Of a DNA stretch of 64,000 nucleotides, positions 20,001-26,073 are shown piece after piece; position 1 is the first letter of the stretch, and each line of letters starts with the position of its first letter. The notes below the pieces were generated by a model. It worked only from the letters and a program-made list of their open reading frames with translations. It made no database searches and was not told where the DNA came from. The position numbers and the translations under genes were made by a program. This stretch comes from Bacteriovorax sp. BAL6_X (GTDB lineage: Bacteria; Bdellovibrionota; Bacteriovoracia; Bacteriovoracales; Bacteriovoracaceae): positions 558,001-622,000 of the forward strand of contig NZ_AUMC01000003.1 in the NCBI RefSeq assembly GCF_000443995.1, given 5' to 3'.

Positions 20001-20847
20001 ATCAATTCTTAATGCAGCAACTATTGATAGTGGAATGTCTTATTATAATATTATAACAGATAATTGTAGTGGTATTTCCCTTGCTGCTGGCGAGTCTTGT
20101 ATTCTTGATGTTGAAGCGTCGACAGTGGCAAATGGAACGTTAAATGGTCAAATCTCTATTGATGATGGTGTATTTTCATCAAGTAGAGCCTTAAGTACTG
20201 TTGCATCAGGACACGCAAATGATTTATTTCCATCTTATGATGATTTAAATTTTACTAAGGCCAACTTTTCTTCTAGTTCAACATCTTATACTCAGTCTCA
20301 TACAATCGCGGCAGGTAATAATCGATTATTAGTTGTGAATGTAGTAGGACACTTTAATATATTAAATTTTACAAGTATTACTTATGGTGGAGTCCCACTA
20401 ACTCGACTTGATACAAGAACGCAGAGTTCAGGGGCAAAAACTGAAATATGGTATCTTATTAATCCAAGTGTTGGGACTGATGATATTGTAATAAATGTTA
20501 ACAATTCTTCTTTTGATATTGCAATGATGGCCTCTAATTTTACAAATGTTCATCAATCAACACCATTTGATCTAACTACAAAAGGTGGAGGACAGAGTAA
20601 TCTTTCTGTATCAGTTAATAACTCAGAAATGCAGTATTCATTTATATCAATTGGTAGAGGAGACAATATTGATGTTATAGAATCTCATACTCCATTAGCT
20701 CGTGACTTTATTGAGACTGATAATTCAGATAATGGCCTAACAATGTTGATTTATCCAGATAACTTTGTTGAGAATGTTGACGTGGATCTTGATTTTGATT
20801 ACGGTGCGTATATAAAAACTTCCATTAATAGTATTTACTATCCATAA
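11050..20847 (+). CDS. Giant repetitive surface lipoprotein / putative adhesin (3265 residues)
   Basis: The N-terminus is a lipoprotein signal ending LATSSC. Residues ~40-140 resemble a bacterial Ig-like domain. From ~237 to ~2313 there are ten tandem repeats of about 208 residues. Each has a Cys pair in a YCLSE...G-T-C-GG-W pattern, then LWVANS, IIVDNT.P..ISGLSLG, SWTTDSTD..SGLSHYE.RL and a fibronectin III-like end (Y.vEIRAVDNAGN). The marker P..ISGLSLG recurs every 618-624 bp from ~12087 to ~17692. After 2313 come three copies of a ~320-residue composite: a choice-of-anchor D (ASPM/hydin-like) domain with an N/DNC...C pair, then a beta domain with NRLLVV and EIWYLINP.VG. It ends at a strong hairpin. 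Adhesion to prey or surfaces is inferred from architecture only. Confidence 0.9.
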   Translation: MNFINLVNIFCVFLVVLATSSCNSKIILSIDEDLFVSELMLTSDDGGDEILSEEIVVTRGAAFNMYSFVGNQHSKEKKLVSWELESGSALLAEDDTQKAVAITALTNGQVRVKARLNNSLSKSVVINFIDNQVSLKRLSLETFNGALDINASYVGDLNDNSVATAYLCNETNSTNCDPLSGNSFALNKAAPNFGETLINLSPTYNPGDLVRVRVVASDPDGEIVDTLESVVELSAQPSSYSIPSFDIESISFSQLYTNISDANNTIVNISDADDILKYCLIENDSTKPNSTASGSCGGQDWSTSMPVSLVMSGVEGDRDIYLWVADKFDSINTTTITDSIIVDNTIPGLVSNISLGAVNNDLSISPSLTWATDAIDLHSGIQKYQVRLLRNSDSVEIVAWTDFINGENFTGLSLAMDTQYDYEIRAIDNAGNIGNSTVASFVTASQIGDPTLSIQGSNSGSSVYVNLSDSQNVDLTIGNISDADKFCLVEDSSTKPSSVSNSSCNGGAWLSTAPVGHTFSLGDGSRSLYLWVANSFNVINLNPVSDSIIIDTSVPTSISGLSLTSVPTNLTESPIISWSSDSNDTTSGLSHYEVRLEKSSDNNTVVDWTAFTKGNRLSGLSLENFTNYRILIRSIDNAGNYSLTVSDTFTTNSTISTPTLELTALNSLSNDYVNIGDSYQVSLNISNNSDAVDYCISEGQTTRPSSTANGTCDGGNWQTITPTNYTFSAGEGSRELYLWVANSDDVISTVVASDAIFVDNIAPVNITGTTLGAVGTDLSVSPTVSWTTDGSDSGSGVEHTIFRLIRDSDSFEMVTWQELTNGSSFSGLSLAGSTTYSIEYKTVDQASNESSVESLTFTTPSMMGNPSILLSSPSTASTNFINGSDLGVANVVLGSIEDAVKFCLSQAQDSAPASTANGTCDGGNWSIAEPSSISLSAGDGNKTVYIWVANSGDEINPNVTSSSITRDDTGPTSVSGLSVGGVGATLTSTPVISWTTDSTDLTSGVSHYEARLILTSNSSVVSDWATFSNNSTIDSLSLSYNTEYTVEVRSHDNAGNIGTSSSVNFTTADTIADPTMSLSSADTSSTNFINFVDANTAQLLIGNDSDASLYCISEGQTTAPVSTSSGTCDGGDWSGTKPVSYTFSSTQGVRTLYIWVANSFGVINSGVISDTISNDTVSPTPISGLSLGAIPNTLTQSPDISWSGNGTDVTSGIAAHEVRLVRVSDSATIVDWVDIVNGDSLTSLSLDNNTQYSVQIRPRDNAGNKGSFENINFTTNATLVDPTLSLDASNTGSTDYVNSTDSNLVDVVIGNNSDVVKYCLSESNTTKPSSTVSGSCDGGDWSISVPTQFTFDATEGNRVLYLWVANSEDIINDGPVSNSIIVDRVIPTDLSGLSTGPVGASFSETPTINWVTNATDATSGLSHYEARVIELPNTSISSWQTILNGGSISGLSLSSDTNYRIEIRAHDLAGNIGNVLFTDFTSADTINDPSLDLSSGDTLSTAYLNISDSNTAQVLIGNDTDATSYCLSESNSTKPSSIANGTCDGGNWSSSAPTSKSLSIGEGTKTLYLWVANSYGVINNGPISDSIIVDNTVPTNISGMSLGTGTGNLTTTPTVSWTTDSTDGISGLSHYELRLVKDDDSTEVVSWLTFVKGNNLSGLSLDNMETYRFEVRSVDNSGNKTTVTSATFTTNSTITDPTFSITASNTSSTSYLNTTDSMQVNVSLSNISDAVKFCLSESDSTPPLSTNSGSCDGGDWLVSAPTNYTFSSGEGNRTIYAWVANSDDVINTGSVSDTIYIDTIAPSNISGTTLGAIPNNLSETPSLSWTGDGVDSGSGLASTSVRLVDSSDTEIVPWTSFTTGSNFTGLSLSGNSDYTYEYKTIDNAGNESIISSVQFTTISPIADPTLELFSSLTTSTVYININDSKVADLNLTNIDDATKYCLSETQSSKPASTNSGTCGGGDWLLSTPSTYTLSGGDGTKVVYIWVANATDEINNGVSSDSIILDETIPTTTSSLILGSVENRLDRTPIVNWTTNAIDDNGIDYYQSRIVKTSDSSTFQDWSNFTKNTHISGLSLENHTEYRVEIRAVDNAGNIGASVSSNFTTNVTIDDPTNFKLSSSGGNDFWLNATHSNTAVVSFTEPSGVDLYCLSETQSSKPVSTANGTCGGGNWQSLKPTSISLVASEGLHTAYLWIANSSGIINSNQVSASISIDNTSPVNVSSLSIGAVTEVYATPDFNWGTGPSDATSGVSEVQIKVTNSGSDVIAWTTATNGISLAFPSAEENTDYTIWARTIDVAGNISSSSGVSYTTPFFVKDISLSTTSISNMDVDTSGPGATHTVTVTNTGNIEFSGITSRLESDFMIFEIVSDNCDGVTVSVGGTCTIDVRANPYRNGAYSGTLYVAIENNEYSVALSGEATNMPDFYGPLAINNDQSDSSTSTVASPGQSYQYIHNVKDGPNRIIIVSATSDWMSTPNAKFNGTTMTLISSVSSGFGNKVRLFYTINPPVGDGVIEITGTNSTSGASQAYTFYNVDQSNPVSSVQSDTASNGSGQVTIPLLDHKVSVVAVGGSDRTASSDITPEIESHYTEGEYIGMFVYRGPSSISPTFSYGSSDDIAIASVVLNGLENSASLNSSPKTITDFDILTGSSYGPTHTITISNLGGAASSVIQSPVISGDDTFVEVVADNCVGNTIASGSSCTIDVRPKSFGNTSYGAHILFSDSNLETSTKILGEASGFEADINVKLDNSTTTTASYTSGSQSSFSHTVGDFNNRLLVVSLNQVSNSSINAVTFMGINLTQLDKQSFQPTSNYARSETWYLVNPPVGAGTINVTSSMSANTSIVARNFYSVDLDNPIELIEGKVDNTSPTSLDETLESSATDFMMFNLASNSSSISFSSNLIPVDSRFVSWNSQIGLTQLLFQKGGLNSYQFTPSSTASSIAYQAIRINSALNTTSLRISATSSFDLSGGNTSSTIQYSVRNNGGVTSSILNAATIDSGMSYYNIITDNCSGISLAAGESCILDVEASTVANGTLNGQISIDDGVFSSSRALSTVASGHANDLFPSYDDLNFTKANFSSSSTSYTQSHTIAAGNNRLLVVNVVGHFNILNFTSITYGGVPLTRLDTRTQSSGAKTEIWYLINPSVGTDDIVINVNNSSFDIAMMASNFTNVHQSTPFDLTTKGGGQSNLSVSVNNSEMQYSFISIGRGDNIDVIESHTPLARDFIETDNSDNGLTMLIYPDNFVENVDVDLDFDYGAYIKTSINSIYYP

Positions 20848-20860
20848 AGTTAAAGTCAAA

Positions 20861-20884
20861 AAGGCCCATCTTTGGATGGGCCTT
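20861..20884. terminator. Bidirectional rho-independent terminator
   Basis: A perfect 10-bp inverted repeat (AAGGCCCATC / GATGGGCCTT) with a TTTG loop, flanked by A and T runs. It lies between the ends of the convergent giant gene and the 103-residue gene. Confidence 0.85.
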
Positions 20885-20922
20885 AAAACAAAAATAAAAA
20901 GAGAAGAATATAAAGAACAAAA

Positions 20923-21234
20923 CTATAGTTTTGCTTTTATGGAATATTTTAAATCCTTGATAGTTGCTAGAAGATACTTATCAATAGGTGATTCATTATC
21001 AAGGATGCGGCTTTTGAATTCAGCTGTTAGCTGGTCAACTTTAATAAGCAGATCGTTATTAATTACATCATCATTGTTGATTTCTGCCACAAGAGAATTC
21101 GTCTCATTGATTAGGGCAGAGAAGTCTAGCTTAGAGAAATAGTCTCTTTGAACAGCACTTTCACAACGGTTAACTTTGTCATTCTTAAATGCGTTGAAAC
21201 TGATAACTTTATTCTGTGTGATTGAATTTAACAT
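20923..21234 (-). CDS. Small unknown cytoplasmic protein (103 residues)
   Basis: The ATG at 21234 is preceded by GGAG nine bases upstream, and the frame ends near the shared terminator at 20861-20884. The product has no signal peptide or membrane segment. It is charged and predicted mostly helical (FSALINETNSLVAEINNDD; a second helix around LLIKVDQLTAEFKSRILD) with one Cys. I recognise no family. An 88-codon frame on the opposite strand (20876-21142) starts inside the terminator without a ribosome site, so I prefer this strand. Confidence 0.6.
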   Translation of the reverse strand: MLNSITQNKVISFNAFKNDKVNRCESAVQRDYFSKLDFSALINETNSLVAEINNDDVINNDLLIKVDQLTAEFKSRILDNESPIDKYLLATIKDLKYSIKAKL

Positions 21235-21311
21235 TTAGCGGTACTCCAATAATCAATTACTGTTCATTTATTTTCACAAGTTTTGTGAACAGGCTGGATT
21301 ATGGAGGAACT

Positions 21312-21342
21312 GGCCCGTGCTGTAAACTCAAATTGACGGGCC
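21312..21342 (+). terminator. Isolated hairpin with rightward T-run
   Basis: GGCCCGT (21312-21318) pairs with ACGGGCC (21336-21342) across a 17-base loop, and a T-rich stretch follows on the plus strand. Both adjacent genes run leftward, so it does not fit their 3' ends as a normal terminator. It may end a small rightward transcript or be chance. Confidence 0.35.
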
Positions 21343-21369
21343 TTGTAATTTTTTCTGAGTATAATGATT

Positions 21370-21981
21370 TTAGACGTTTACGTCTCTTTTCTTCCACTTT
21401 GAGACGATGACTCCAAGAATTACAGCAAGTGCGACTGCACCAATCACGTAATTACTCTTCTTAATATATTCAATGGCCGTCTCACCAAATTTATAATAAA
21501 CCGTGAAGTAGACCACACATGAAATCGACGCGGCCAAGAGGTCTGAGAGCGCAAATTTCCAAGCATTCATTCGCCCTAGCCCTGCTGATAAGAAAAGCGC
21601 ATTCCTAAATCCAAATGGAACAAAGCGACCAAAGATTAGAGTAAAAACTCCATACTTCTTAAAGAAGGCGTTCACCGTATCAAGGCGCTCCGGTGTTACC
21701 ATTGATGCGAAAAACTTTATACCAAATATTTTAGGGCCAAGGTAGCGTCCAATAAATCCGTAGCAAATTAAATCCGATAGGTAGGCTCCAAGGAATACAC
21801 CGATAAAAAGTGGGTAGAGATATTCTGGGTTCTTTGCGGCTAGAATGGCCGAAGTAAATAACATGAGATCTTCTGAAATAGGAATATTAAATCCCGCTAA
21901 GAGAAGTAAACCAAAAATTATGAACGGTGCCATGTGAACGTGAGTGTTGATATAGAGCATGATCTGATCAATGAATTCCAT
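21370..21981 (-). CDS. DedA family membrane protein
   Basis: An integral inner-membrane protein of the DedA/SNARE-associated superfamily; members act in lipid-carrier recycling and envelope homeostasis. Seen here are a hydrophobic N-terminal segment, the FNIPISEDLMLFTSAIL re-entrant region, GAYLSDLICYGFIGRYLG, and the conserved FGRFVPFGFRN motif followed by two C-terminal membrane helices. The frame extends to an ATG at 21996, but AGGAG lies directly before the second ATG at 21981, so I start there (203 residues). The charged tail KWKKRD is cytoplasmic-like. It is monocistronic as far as the sequence shows. Confidence 0.88.
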   Translation of the reverse strand: MEFIDQIMLYINTHVHMAPFIIFGLLLLAGFNIPISEDLMLFTSAILAAKNPEYLYPLFIGVFLGAYLSDLICYGFIGRYLGPKIFGIKFFASMVTPERLDTVNAFFKKYGVFTLIFGRFVPFGFRNALFLSAGLGRMNAWKFALSDLLAASISCVVYFTVYYKFGETAIEYIKKSNYVIGAVALAVILGVIVSKWKKRDVNV

Positions 21982-22099
21982 TTTATCTCCTAGCATAATT
22001 TTTAAAAAAATTAGATTAAGAATATCCTAATTTGATTCAATATGCATTAGTTATCAGCGCATTTTTCCTCCCTCATATTACTACTACTTCTCTGGTATT

Positions 22100-22849
22100 A
22101 TGAGTCCCGTGAAAAAGAGAATATTGAGATCACTCATTATTTTTTATATTGGTTTAAATACAAATCAAGTATATGGAAAAAACTTGGACTTCTTTCTAAA
22201 GTCTAAAGGGGATAACCATAATTACTTTATTCAAACCTCTGCTTCTCTTGGTATGTTTAAAGAAAAGACGTCTAACCAAGTTTTAAAAACTCAAAAAAAT
22301 TCTCCAATGACATTAACTGCGGGACTTTCTTACTTTCCATCGTCAATAGAAAAACTTTCAATTGTTGCCTTAGGTAGTATTTCCTACCTTGTAGGCTCAG
22401 AGGTTGAAAGCGATAGTGGTAGTACTTTCTCAAATAACTTAAAGCTAAAGCCAGAGCTGGGAGCGAGCCTTTACGCACATAAGTCTTATACTCATCGTAA
22501 TTCCACTGGTTTCTTCGGTGGAGTGGATTACGAATTATTTAATGTTTATAAATCAAATGAACTCTTAAACGGAGGAAATCTTGATTTTGAAACGAAGCGC
22601 ATCTACTATGGAACGATAGGCTTAACTTTTGCACAAAAATTGATTACACCATTTGTTTTTAATTTAAGCTTTTCTCAATCGATAAATTCGCAAAGAGGGC
22701 TAAGTGGCCAGCGTTATCAAATCAATTATAGTCAAAAATATAGTGAGAATATGTGGTATCACATCTTTACTAAGCGACATGAATTAAAAAATGATTATCG
22801 ACAACTAAGTATCACTCGCTTGGGAATCGGAGTAGGATTTTATTATTAA
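22100..22849 (+). CDS. Putative outer-membrane beta-barrel protein
   Basis: 249 residues with a basic N-terminus and a short hydrophobic signal (SLIIFYIGLNTNQVYG, probable cleavage after VYG). The rest alternates polar and hydrophobic residues, with strand-like segments such as LTAGLSYFPSS, TGFFGGVDYEL and YYGTIGLTFAQK. It ends in GVGFYY, and a terminal aromatic residue is the usual BAM signal. This suggests a 10-12-stranded barrel, but no family is recognised. ATG 22100 lacks a clear ribosome site and GTG 22109 is an alternative. A strong terminator follows immediately. Confidence 0.72.
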   Translation: MSPVKKRILRSLIIFYIGLNTNQVYGKNLDFFLKSKGDNHNYFIQTSASLGMFKEKTSNQVLKTQKNSPMTLTAGLSYFPSSIEKLSIVALGSISYLVGSEVESDSGSTFSNNLKLKPELGASLYAHKSYTHRNSTGFFGGVDYELFNVYKSNELLNGGNLDFETKRIYYGTIGLTFAQKLITPFVFNLSFSQSINSQRGLSGQRYQINYSQKYSENMWYHIFTKRHELKNDYRQLSITRLGIGVGFYY

Positions 22850-22851
22850 AA

Positions 22852-22873
22852 AAGGCCCTCATTAGAGGGCCTT
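22852..22873. terminator. Bidirectional rho-independent terminator
   Basis: A perfect 9-bp inverted repeat (AAGGCCCTC / GAGGGCCTT) with a 4-base loop, A-run on the left and T-rich on the right. It separates the convergent barrel and peroxiredoxin genes. Confidence 0.85.
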
Positions 22874-22888
22874 CATATTTCTCGCTAA

Positions 22889-23491
22889 TTATAGCTTGTT
22901 GAAATATTCTTGTGATCCTTTTGGATCTGGCTTCATTGTATCAGCACCTTTTGTCCAACCAGCAGGACAAACTTCTCCGTGCTTAGCTGTAAATTGGTAT
23001 CCATCTACAAGTCTTGCAACTTCTTCAACATTTCTACCAACTGAAAGATTGTTGATTGAAACGTGTTGAACGATGTTATTGTCATCGATGATATAAGTTG
23101 CTCTAAATGCAACGTCACCTGATGGCATAAGTGCACCGTATGACTTAGAAACTTCTTTAGTTAGGTCTTCTAAGATTGGGAAGTTGATATCACCAAGTCC
23201 ACCTTCGTTTCTTGATTGCTTAGTCCAAGCCAGGTGAGAGAAAGCTGAGTCAACAGAACAAGCGATAACTTCACAGTTAAGGTCTTTGAAAAGTTGAACT
23301 TTATCAGAAAATGCTGTGATTTCTGTTGGACATACAAATGTAAAGTCTAGTGGGTAAAAGAAAAGAACTTTCCACTTTCCTTTGAAGTCTGAAAGTGAAA
23401 TTTCTTTGATTTCACCATTTACTACTGCGTTACCTTTGAATTCTGGTGCCGCTTTTGAAACTAATGATGTTGGGTAAACTGTTTCAGTCAT
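22889..23491 (-). CDS. 2-Cys peroxiredoxin (AhpC/Prx1 type)
   Basis: Reduces peroxides with thiol chemistry in the cytoplasm. Length is 200 residues. The peroxidatic Cys54 lies in FYPLDFTFVCPTE and the resolving Cys175 in HGEVCPAGW, the typical 2-Cys Prx1/AhpC-C arrangement. The GG-L-G-type sequence (NEGGLGDINFP) and a C-terminal YF-containing tail are also present, features associated with overoxidation-sensitive peroxiredoxins. CAGGAG lies upstream of ATG 23491. No AhpF or thioredoxin partner gene is adjacent. The 285-bp gap to clpP must hold both divergent promoters. Confidence 0.95.
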   Translation of the reverse strand: MTETVYPTSLVSKAAPEFKGNAVVNGEIKEISLSDFKGKWKVLFFYPLDFTFVCPTEITAFSDKVQLFKDLNCEVIACSVDSAFSHLAWTKQSRNEGGLGDINFPILEDLTKEVSKSYGALMPSGDVAFRATYIIDDNNIVQHVSINNLSVGRNVEEVARLVDGYQFTAKHGEVCPAGWTKGADTMKPDPKGSQEYFNKL

Positions 23492-23776
23492 AATATTCTC
23501 CTGTTTTCTGCTCGTATAACTATTGAATAGTTTATAAATTCTTGCGCTAAATTAAACCGCAGGGCCAGGGGAAATTCAAGACCTGCAATGTTAAAATTCA
23601 TTCATCTTTTTGTAAAAAAGAGAAGAAATGAGTAAATAATTTCAGTTGCTTAAGCTGGAATTTAATCACAAAATCGCAAATATTTATCTAAAGATATAGT
23701 CCCAACCCACCGAAATGCTGAATGCAATAGACAAATTTATTGGAAAAGAGTCCAAATATATATCTAGGGAGAAAAA

Positions 23777-24388
23777 ATGATGGATCCAAAGGCACATATA
23801 CCTAACCCAATTGTTATTGAGCAAACGGCTAGAGGTGAGAGACAATATGACATTTATTCAAGACTACTTCTTGATCGTATTGTTTTTTTAGGTACACAAG
23901 TTAATGACACGGTTGCCAACCTACTTATTGCTCAGATGATGTTTCTAGAGCAGAGTAATCCAGAAGATCCAATTCATTTCTATATCAATTCACCTGGTGG
24001 TAGTGTTTATGCTGGACTCGGTATTTATGATATTATGCAGCACGTTTCTTGCCCAGTTTATACATACTGTGTAGGTCTTGCGGCATCAATGGGCTCACTG
24101 CTTCTAACAGCAGGGGAGAAGGGACACCGTTATTCTCTACCACACTCTAGAATCATGATTCACCAACCTCTTGGTGGAGCTCAAGGTCAGTGTTCTGATA
24201 TTCAGATTCAGGCAAATGAAATTCAAACATTAAAAGACCAACTAAATGGTATCTACATTAAGCACTCGTCAGTTGATATGACGATGGAGAAGATTGTTGC
24301 AGCAACTGATCGTGACAACTACCTATCTCCACAGGATGCAATTGAGCTAGGTATTATTGATGGTGTTATTGAATCTAATAAGAAGTAA
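23777..24388 (+). CDS. clpP: ATP-dependent Clp protease proteolytic subunit ClpP
   Basis: The serine peptidase of the Clp complex, a tetradecamer fed by ClpX. The triad is visible: Ser104 in AASMGS, His129 in RIMIHQP and Asp178 in DRDNYLS, with spacing equal to the E. coli enzyme. Length (203) is normal. GGGAG precedes ATG 23777. The order clpP-clpX-lon matches the common bacterial arrangement, though no trigger factor gene lies upstream. Confidence 0.98.
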   Translation: MMDPKAHIPNPIVIEQTARGERQYDIYSRLLLDRIVFLGTQVNDTVANLLIAQMMFLEQSNPEDPIHFYINSPGGSVYAGLGIYDIMQHVSCPVYTYCVGLAASMGSLLLTAGEKGHRYSLPHSRIMIHQPLGGAQGQCSDIQIQANEIQTLKDQLNGIYIKHSSVDMTMEKIVAATDRDNYLSPQDAIELGIIDGVIESNKK

Positions 24389-24428
24389 GATATAATTCTA
24401 TTTTAGAATTAAAACTAAAGGACAATGA

Positions 24429-25736
24429 ATGACTAAAAAAGATGGATCATACAATAGTTCACTTTCTTGTAACTTCTGTGGGAAGTCTCAAAAAGAAGTT
24501 AAAAAGCTAATTGCAGGACCTGGTGTTTATATCTGTGATGAGTGTATTGAATTGTGTAATGAAATCATTTATGAAGATACGGTTAAGTCTGTTTCTAAGG
24601 CCGCTCTCGATAATGTACCAAAGCCACATGAGATTAAGCTTCATTTAGATCAGTATGTAATTGGTCAAGACAGAGCAAAGAAAATTATCTCAGTAGCCGT
24701 TCATAATCACTATAAGAGAATTGCCCACGGTGATACGAAGAGAAAAGATGATTCAGTAGAGCTTGCAAAGTCAAATATTCTACTAGCCGGGCCAACTGGT
24801 TCCGGTAAGACTCTTATTGCTCAATCACTGGCAAAGTTCTTAAATGTACCATTTGCAATTGCTGATGCGACTTCACTAACTGAAGCGGGTTATGTAGGGG
24901 AGGACGTTGAGAATATTATTCTTAATCTCCTTCAAGCATGTGACTACGATGTTGAAAGAGCTGAGCGCGGTATCGTTTATATTGATGAGATCGATAAGAT
25001 TGCACGTAAGTCAGAAAACCCATCGATTACAAGAGACGTTTCTGGTGAAGGTGTACAGCAAGCACTTCTAAAACTAGTTGAAGGTACTGTTGCTTCTGTT
25101 CCTCCAAAAGGTGGACGTAAGCATCCTCAACAAGAATTTATCCAAGTTAACACAAAGAATATTCTCTTCGTAGTTGCTGGTGCTTTCGTAGGGCTTGATA
25201 AAATTATTGAAAAACGTATGACGAAAAGGCCAATGGGACTTGTTGCAAAACAAACTGTTGACGCTGAAGAGTCTGTTATTCAAAAGCTTGGTGGTATTGA
25301 AGCAGAAGACTTAACGAAGTTTGGACTAATTCCTGAATTTATCGGACGTCTTCCTGTAAACGCACTTCTTGAAGAGTTAGATGAAGACGCACTTGTGTCG
25401 ATTCTAACTGAACCGAAGAATGCGATTACTAAACAATATCAAAAACTATTTGAGTTTGATGGAATTGAGCTAGAATTCGAAGAAGAAGCTCTTAAAGCTA
25501 TTGCACAAACAGCACTTACTAGAAAGACTGGTGCTCGTGGACTTCGTGCCATTATCGAGCAAACAATGCTTGAAGTAATGTATGATGTTCCTGCAAACGA
25601 TAAGGCAAATAAAGTTGTGATCACTGCTGCTTCAATTGCAGGTAAGGAATCACCACGTGTTGAAGAGGGCCCTAGAAAAGAGAAAACTTCAGCGAGCTCA
25701 ACTTTAGAAGCTAAGAAAGATATCGAATCTGCTTAA
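24429..25736 (+). CDS. clpX: ATP-dependent Clp protease ATP-binding subunit ClpX
   Basis: An AAA+ unfoldase that recognises tagged substrates and threads them into ClpP. The N-terminal zinc-binding domain has CNFCGKS and CDECIELC. Walker A is AGPTGSGKT, Walker [10 protein letters not shown], followed by the [19 protein letters not shown] segment, a pore-loop GYVG in AGYVGED, and sensor-2 GARGLR. Length is 435. The C-terminal ~30 residues (from KESPRVEEG) form a charged extension of the kind often variable in the family. It starts 40 bp after clpP and is followed by a hairpin. Confidence 0.98.
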   Translation: MTKKDGSYNSSLSCNFCGKSQKEVKKLIAGPGVYICDECIELCNEIIYEDTVKSVSKAALDNVPKPHEIKLHLDQYVIGQDRAKKIISVAVHNHYKRIAHGDTKRKDDSVELAKSNILLAGPTGSGKTLIAQSLAKFLNVPFAIADATSLTEAGYVGEDVENIILNLLQACDYDVERAERGIVYIDEIDKIARKSENPSITRDVSGEGVQQALLKLVEGTVASVPPKGGRKHPQQEFIQVNTKNILFVVAGAFVGLDKIIEKRMTKRPMGLVAKQTVDAEESVIQKLGGIEAEDLTKFGLIPEFIGRLPVNALLEELDEDALVSILTEPKNAITKQYQKLFEFDGIELEFEEEALKAIAQTALTRKTGARGLRAIIEQTMLEVMYDVPANDKANKVVITAASIAGKESPRVEEGPRKEKTSASSTLEAKKDIESA

Positions 25737-26073
25737 GAGTTAATTATTAAAAAACTAATAAATAGAATAAGAGGGCCAGGCATTTCGCTTGGCCCTTGTT
25801 CGTTTAAGCGGTGTAGAAATTACACTACATCTCAAATGTCAGTTTTTTTTAGCTAACCGGCCTATACTTATCGGATACCTTAAGTGCTTGTAAATATAGG
25901 CCTATGCACTGTGAATTTATTGAGGGGCATAAGATTCCGACCAAAAAAAGTTTCAAAATATTTATAGGTTCTTGATACAATTTATAAAAGGGTTAGAGAT
26001 TAGACATGAAGTCTTCCCATCTTTACCTTTTCCCAGAATTTTTTTGACAAGTATTAATAGTGCAGGAGGTGCT
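25737..26073 (+). other. Intergenic region between clpX and lon
   Basis: About 340 bp. It contains a clpX terminator, a palindrome ATAGGCCTAT near 25899-25908 and AT-rich candidate promoter sequence before lon. An in-frame extension of lon (from 25972) exists but lacks a ribosome site. I see no gene, and no convincing heat-shock operator (CIRCE or sigma-32 type). Confidence 0.5.
25773..25795 (+). terminator. Terminator after clpX
   Basis: GGGCCA pairs with TGGCCC around an ~11-base loop, followed by TTGTTCGTTT. Moderate strength. Confidence 0.6.

Noticed and set aside
11050-20847. Shadow frames of 60-113 codons on both strands inside the giant gene
   Set aside because: They recur because the underlying repeats recur, and lack ribosome sites.
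20876-21142. 88-codon rightward frame after the giant gene
   Set aside because: It starts inside the terminator hairpin, has no ribosome site, and is antisense to a frame with a good GGAG site.
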